From Desulfomonilaceae bacterium (lineage in GTDB: Bacteria > Desulfobacterota > Desulfomonilia > Desulfomonilales > Desulfomonilaceae): a DNA stretch of 45,482 bases. The stretch spans positions 1 to 45,482 of the forward strand of contig JAVHLK010000037.1 in assembly GCA_031082285.1 (NCBI GenBank), given 5' to 3'. Shown here piece by piece: positions 43,962-45,482 of this stretch (position 1 is its first letter; the number at the start of each line of letters is the position of its first letter). Below the pieces are notes generated by a model. The model had not been told where the DNA came from, ran no database searches, and worked only from the letters and a program-made list of their open reading frames with translations. Both the position numbers and the translations under genes were made by a program.

Positions 43962-44588
43962 TCAAGACGATTTCCAGCCGAGTGCATCACTGAGAAAATT
44001 CTCGAGATCGCCCGAAGATACGGCTCCGGGACGAATGATGCGTACGCCGTCGGCGAGCGGTTCCACAACGGTCGATGGAGCTCCGCCCGGAGCACGTCCG
44101 TCGTCGAGGACCAGATCCACCGCGTCTCGCACGCTCCCCGCGATTCGGCCAATGGTGTCGGGATTTGGATCGCCCGAAAGATTTGCGCTCGTAGCCGTGA
44201 GCCAGCCGCCGGACAATTCAGCCAGGGCCCGGGCCGCACATGGTGGGGGCACCCGCACGCCGATCCTGCCGCCCGGTCCGGAAACGAGGTCCGAGAAGTG
44301 GAACGCCGCATGGACCACGACAGTGAGGCTCCCGGGCCAAAACCCCGTCATGAGCGCTTCGGCAACGGGACCAGGATTGGGCGCGACTCGACGAACTACG
44401 TCTCGATCTGCGGCGATCAGGGGTAACGGTTTGTCGTGCGGGCGTTGCTTTATGGCGAAGATTCTTTCCACAGCCTCATCGCGAAACGGATCCGCAGCCA
44501 ACGCGTAGAAAGTCTCGGTGAGAACGATCACAACGCCTCCGGAACGGACGGTTTCCGCGGCTTCAAGCCGGCGTGCCTGGTCGGTCAT
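43962..44588 (-). CDS. tsaC: threonylcarbamoyl-AMP synthase (TsaC/Sua5/YrdC family)
   Basis: From the ATG at 44588 the product is 208 residues; starts at 44600 and 44627 are in frame, and GGGAAGGG lies close upstream of the chosen one. It has the family elements ETFYALAADP, the KxR motif in FAIKQRPHDKPLPL, WPGSLT, IGVRVP and the SxN motif TATSANLSG. It makes threonylcarbamoyl-AMP from threonine, bicarbonate and ATP for the t6A modification of tRNA. It lies next to tRNA-Gln on the same strand, probably by chance. Confidence 0.9.
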   Translation of the reverse strand: MTDQARRLEAAETVRSGGVVIVLTETFYALAADPFRDEAVERIFAIKQRPHDKPLPLIAADRDVVRRVAPNPGPVAEALMTGFWPGSLTVVVHAAFHFSDLVSGPGGRIGVRVPPPCAARALAELSGGWLTATSANLSGDPNPDTIGRIAGSVRDAVDLVLDDGRAPGGAPSTVVEPLADGVRIIRPGAVSSGDLENFLSDALGWKSS

Positions 44589-45197
44589 TTCCCTTCCCAT
44601 GGTGTCTGTTCGCGGTCGCTTATCCACACGGTGATCATCTCACGATTGCGCCCCCATGTGAACCCATGACGCGCGGCCCCTCCGGACCATATGCATGTTT
44701 GGAGCGGCGGCGTCACGCGCGAGAACCGCACAGGAGATCTCACACAAGCGCGGTTTTAGGACACCTGTCGGCAGTCAACCCTCTGTTATCATTACCTTGG
44801 CTTACAGTGTGTCGGCTTTTCTTACATTGCGCGAATTCCCGGCACTTCAAAGTGGATCTTCTTGTTTTCGACCGTAACGATTAACCACCCAATTTTCCAT
44901 GGAAAAGCATCCTTCTTTTCGTGAAGGGCCATATGGCACGAATCCTGCTTCTTCTTCATGTTGAATGTGGAAGGTTATGCAAATCAATTACAGACACGAT
45001 TGGTAAAGCGTTGTGGGTCAGGCTGTCAGCCGCGGCATAGTAACAGCATGCCGACGCGGGAGGAAGTGCCCGATCGAGGGCGGCGCGCTGATGATTAAGG
45101 TTACCGCGTGCCTTTCCGAGATACAACGGGAGGTGTGTTCCCCACTTGAGGGGCAGCGGACAGGGGAACCGACCCAAACGCCGATCAGGAGCAACCG
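44589..45197. other. intergenic region upstream of the ankyrin gene
   Basis: About 600 bp lie here without a convincing gene. Notable: a perfect 14-bp palindrome TTTTCCATGGAAAA at 44893-44906, and a stem GTTCCCC (45137-45143) with GGGGAAC (45163-45169) ending 28 bp before the ankyrin-gene start. I found no clear promoter pair. Confidence 0.45.
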
Positions 45198-45482
45198 ATG
45201 GGAAGCAACGCGCTTGTGTTGGAAGCTCATAGAGGAAACCTGGACGCGATTGTTCGTGCCGCGGCAAGTGGTGAATGCGTAGATTGTGCAAACAAATACG
45301 GGGTTACACCGTTGATGGCCGCTGCGTTTTGTGGTCGGGCCGACGTGGTGCGGGTACTGCTGGATAGGGGAGCCGACCTTCATGCCAGGGAAAGTTCCTT
45401 TGGTTGTAATGCCTTGATATTGGCTTGTCTGTCGGGGAATCGAGAGGTGGTGGAACTGATTCTGGAAAGAGGAGCGGACCCA
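45198..45482 (+). CDS. ankyrin-repeat protein, 5' part only
   Basis: Reading from the ATG at 45198 (AGGAGC 7 bp upstream) gives 95 codons with no stop to the window edge. The translation has a leading ankyrin-like helix pair, then two clear repeats: YGVTPLMAAAFCGRADVVRV followed by LLDRGADLHAR, and NALILACLSGNREVVELI followed by LERGADP. These fit the 33-residue ankyrin consensus (TPLxxAAxxGxxxVVxxLLxxGAD). It is a protein-binding scaffold; its partners and length are unknown because the gene runs off the end. Confidence 0.85.
   Translation, partial: MGSNALVLEAHRGNLDAIVRAAASGECVDCANKYGVTPLMAAAFCGRADVVRVLLDRGADLHARESSFGCNALILACLSGNREVVELILERGADP

Overview
This window looks like chromosomal DNA of a sulfate- or sulfite-reducing member of the Desulfobacterota (former Deltaproteobacteria). 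The main evidence is a complete dsrA-dsrB-dsrD set; DsrD is typical of reductive rather than sulfur-oxidising organisms. It is supported by DsrN-type siroheme amidase genes, a fused radical-SAM protein next to RNase G, and an Mla-type lipid ABC system. No strain can be named from the sequence alone. There are no phage genes, transposases or CRISPR arrays.

Layout. 1-6.8 kb: a small membrane protein, a long palindromic repeat, a radical-SAM/DUF2344 fusion, RNase G, a coiled-coil protein, a YkgJ-type cysteine-cluster protein and a short PrmA-like methyltransferase. 6.9-9.6 kb: dsrABD on the minus strand, ending at a hairpin terminator. 9.6-10.1 kb: a divergent control region with a near-perfect operator palindrome beside a MerR-type regulator promoter. 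10.1-23.1 kb, plus strand: the MerR regulator, a DUF6125-like protein, an acyl-CoA dehydrogenase, an unrecognised 407-residue protein overlapping the first of two tandem DsrN/CbiA paralogues, a DinG-type helicase, and mlaE (with a STAS domain), mlaF, mlaD and a lipoprotein. 23.4-26.1 kb: a CheY-like receiver coupled to glgC, and an alpha/beta hydrolase. 26.1-27.0 kb: a double-PAS protein.

27.5-32.5 kb is the least explained part: an NrdG-like radical-SAM activase, a Ycf46-like AAA+ ATPase and an 851-residue HEAT-like/WD40 protein in a row. 32.6-34.0 kb holds two tandem HIT hydrolases behind a membrane-anchored protein. 34.6-36.4 kb holds a short conserved-looking protein, a PhoU-like protein and a universal stress protein. 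36.6-41.5 kb is a full hoxEFUYH bidirectional NAD-linked [NiFe] hydrogenase operon. 41.8-44.6 kb holds a receiver/PAS/histidine kinase, tRNA-Gln(CUG) and a TsaC/YrdC-type protein. An ankyrin-repeat gene runs off the right edge.

How the parts fit: dsrABD performs sulfite reduction and the DsrN-like enzymes probably amidate its siroheme. Hox exchanges electrons between H2 and NAD(H). The acyl-CoA dehydrogenase points to acyl-CoA oxidation as an electron source. Close paralogue pairs recur: two DsrN-like proteins, two HIT proteins, and two near-identical PAS domains in one protein.
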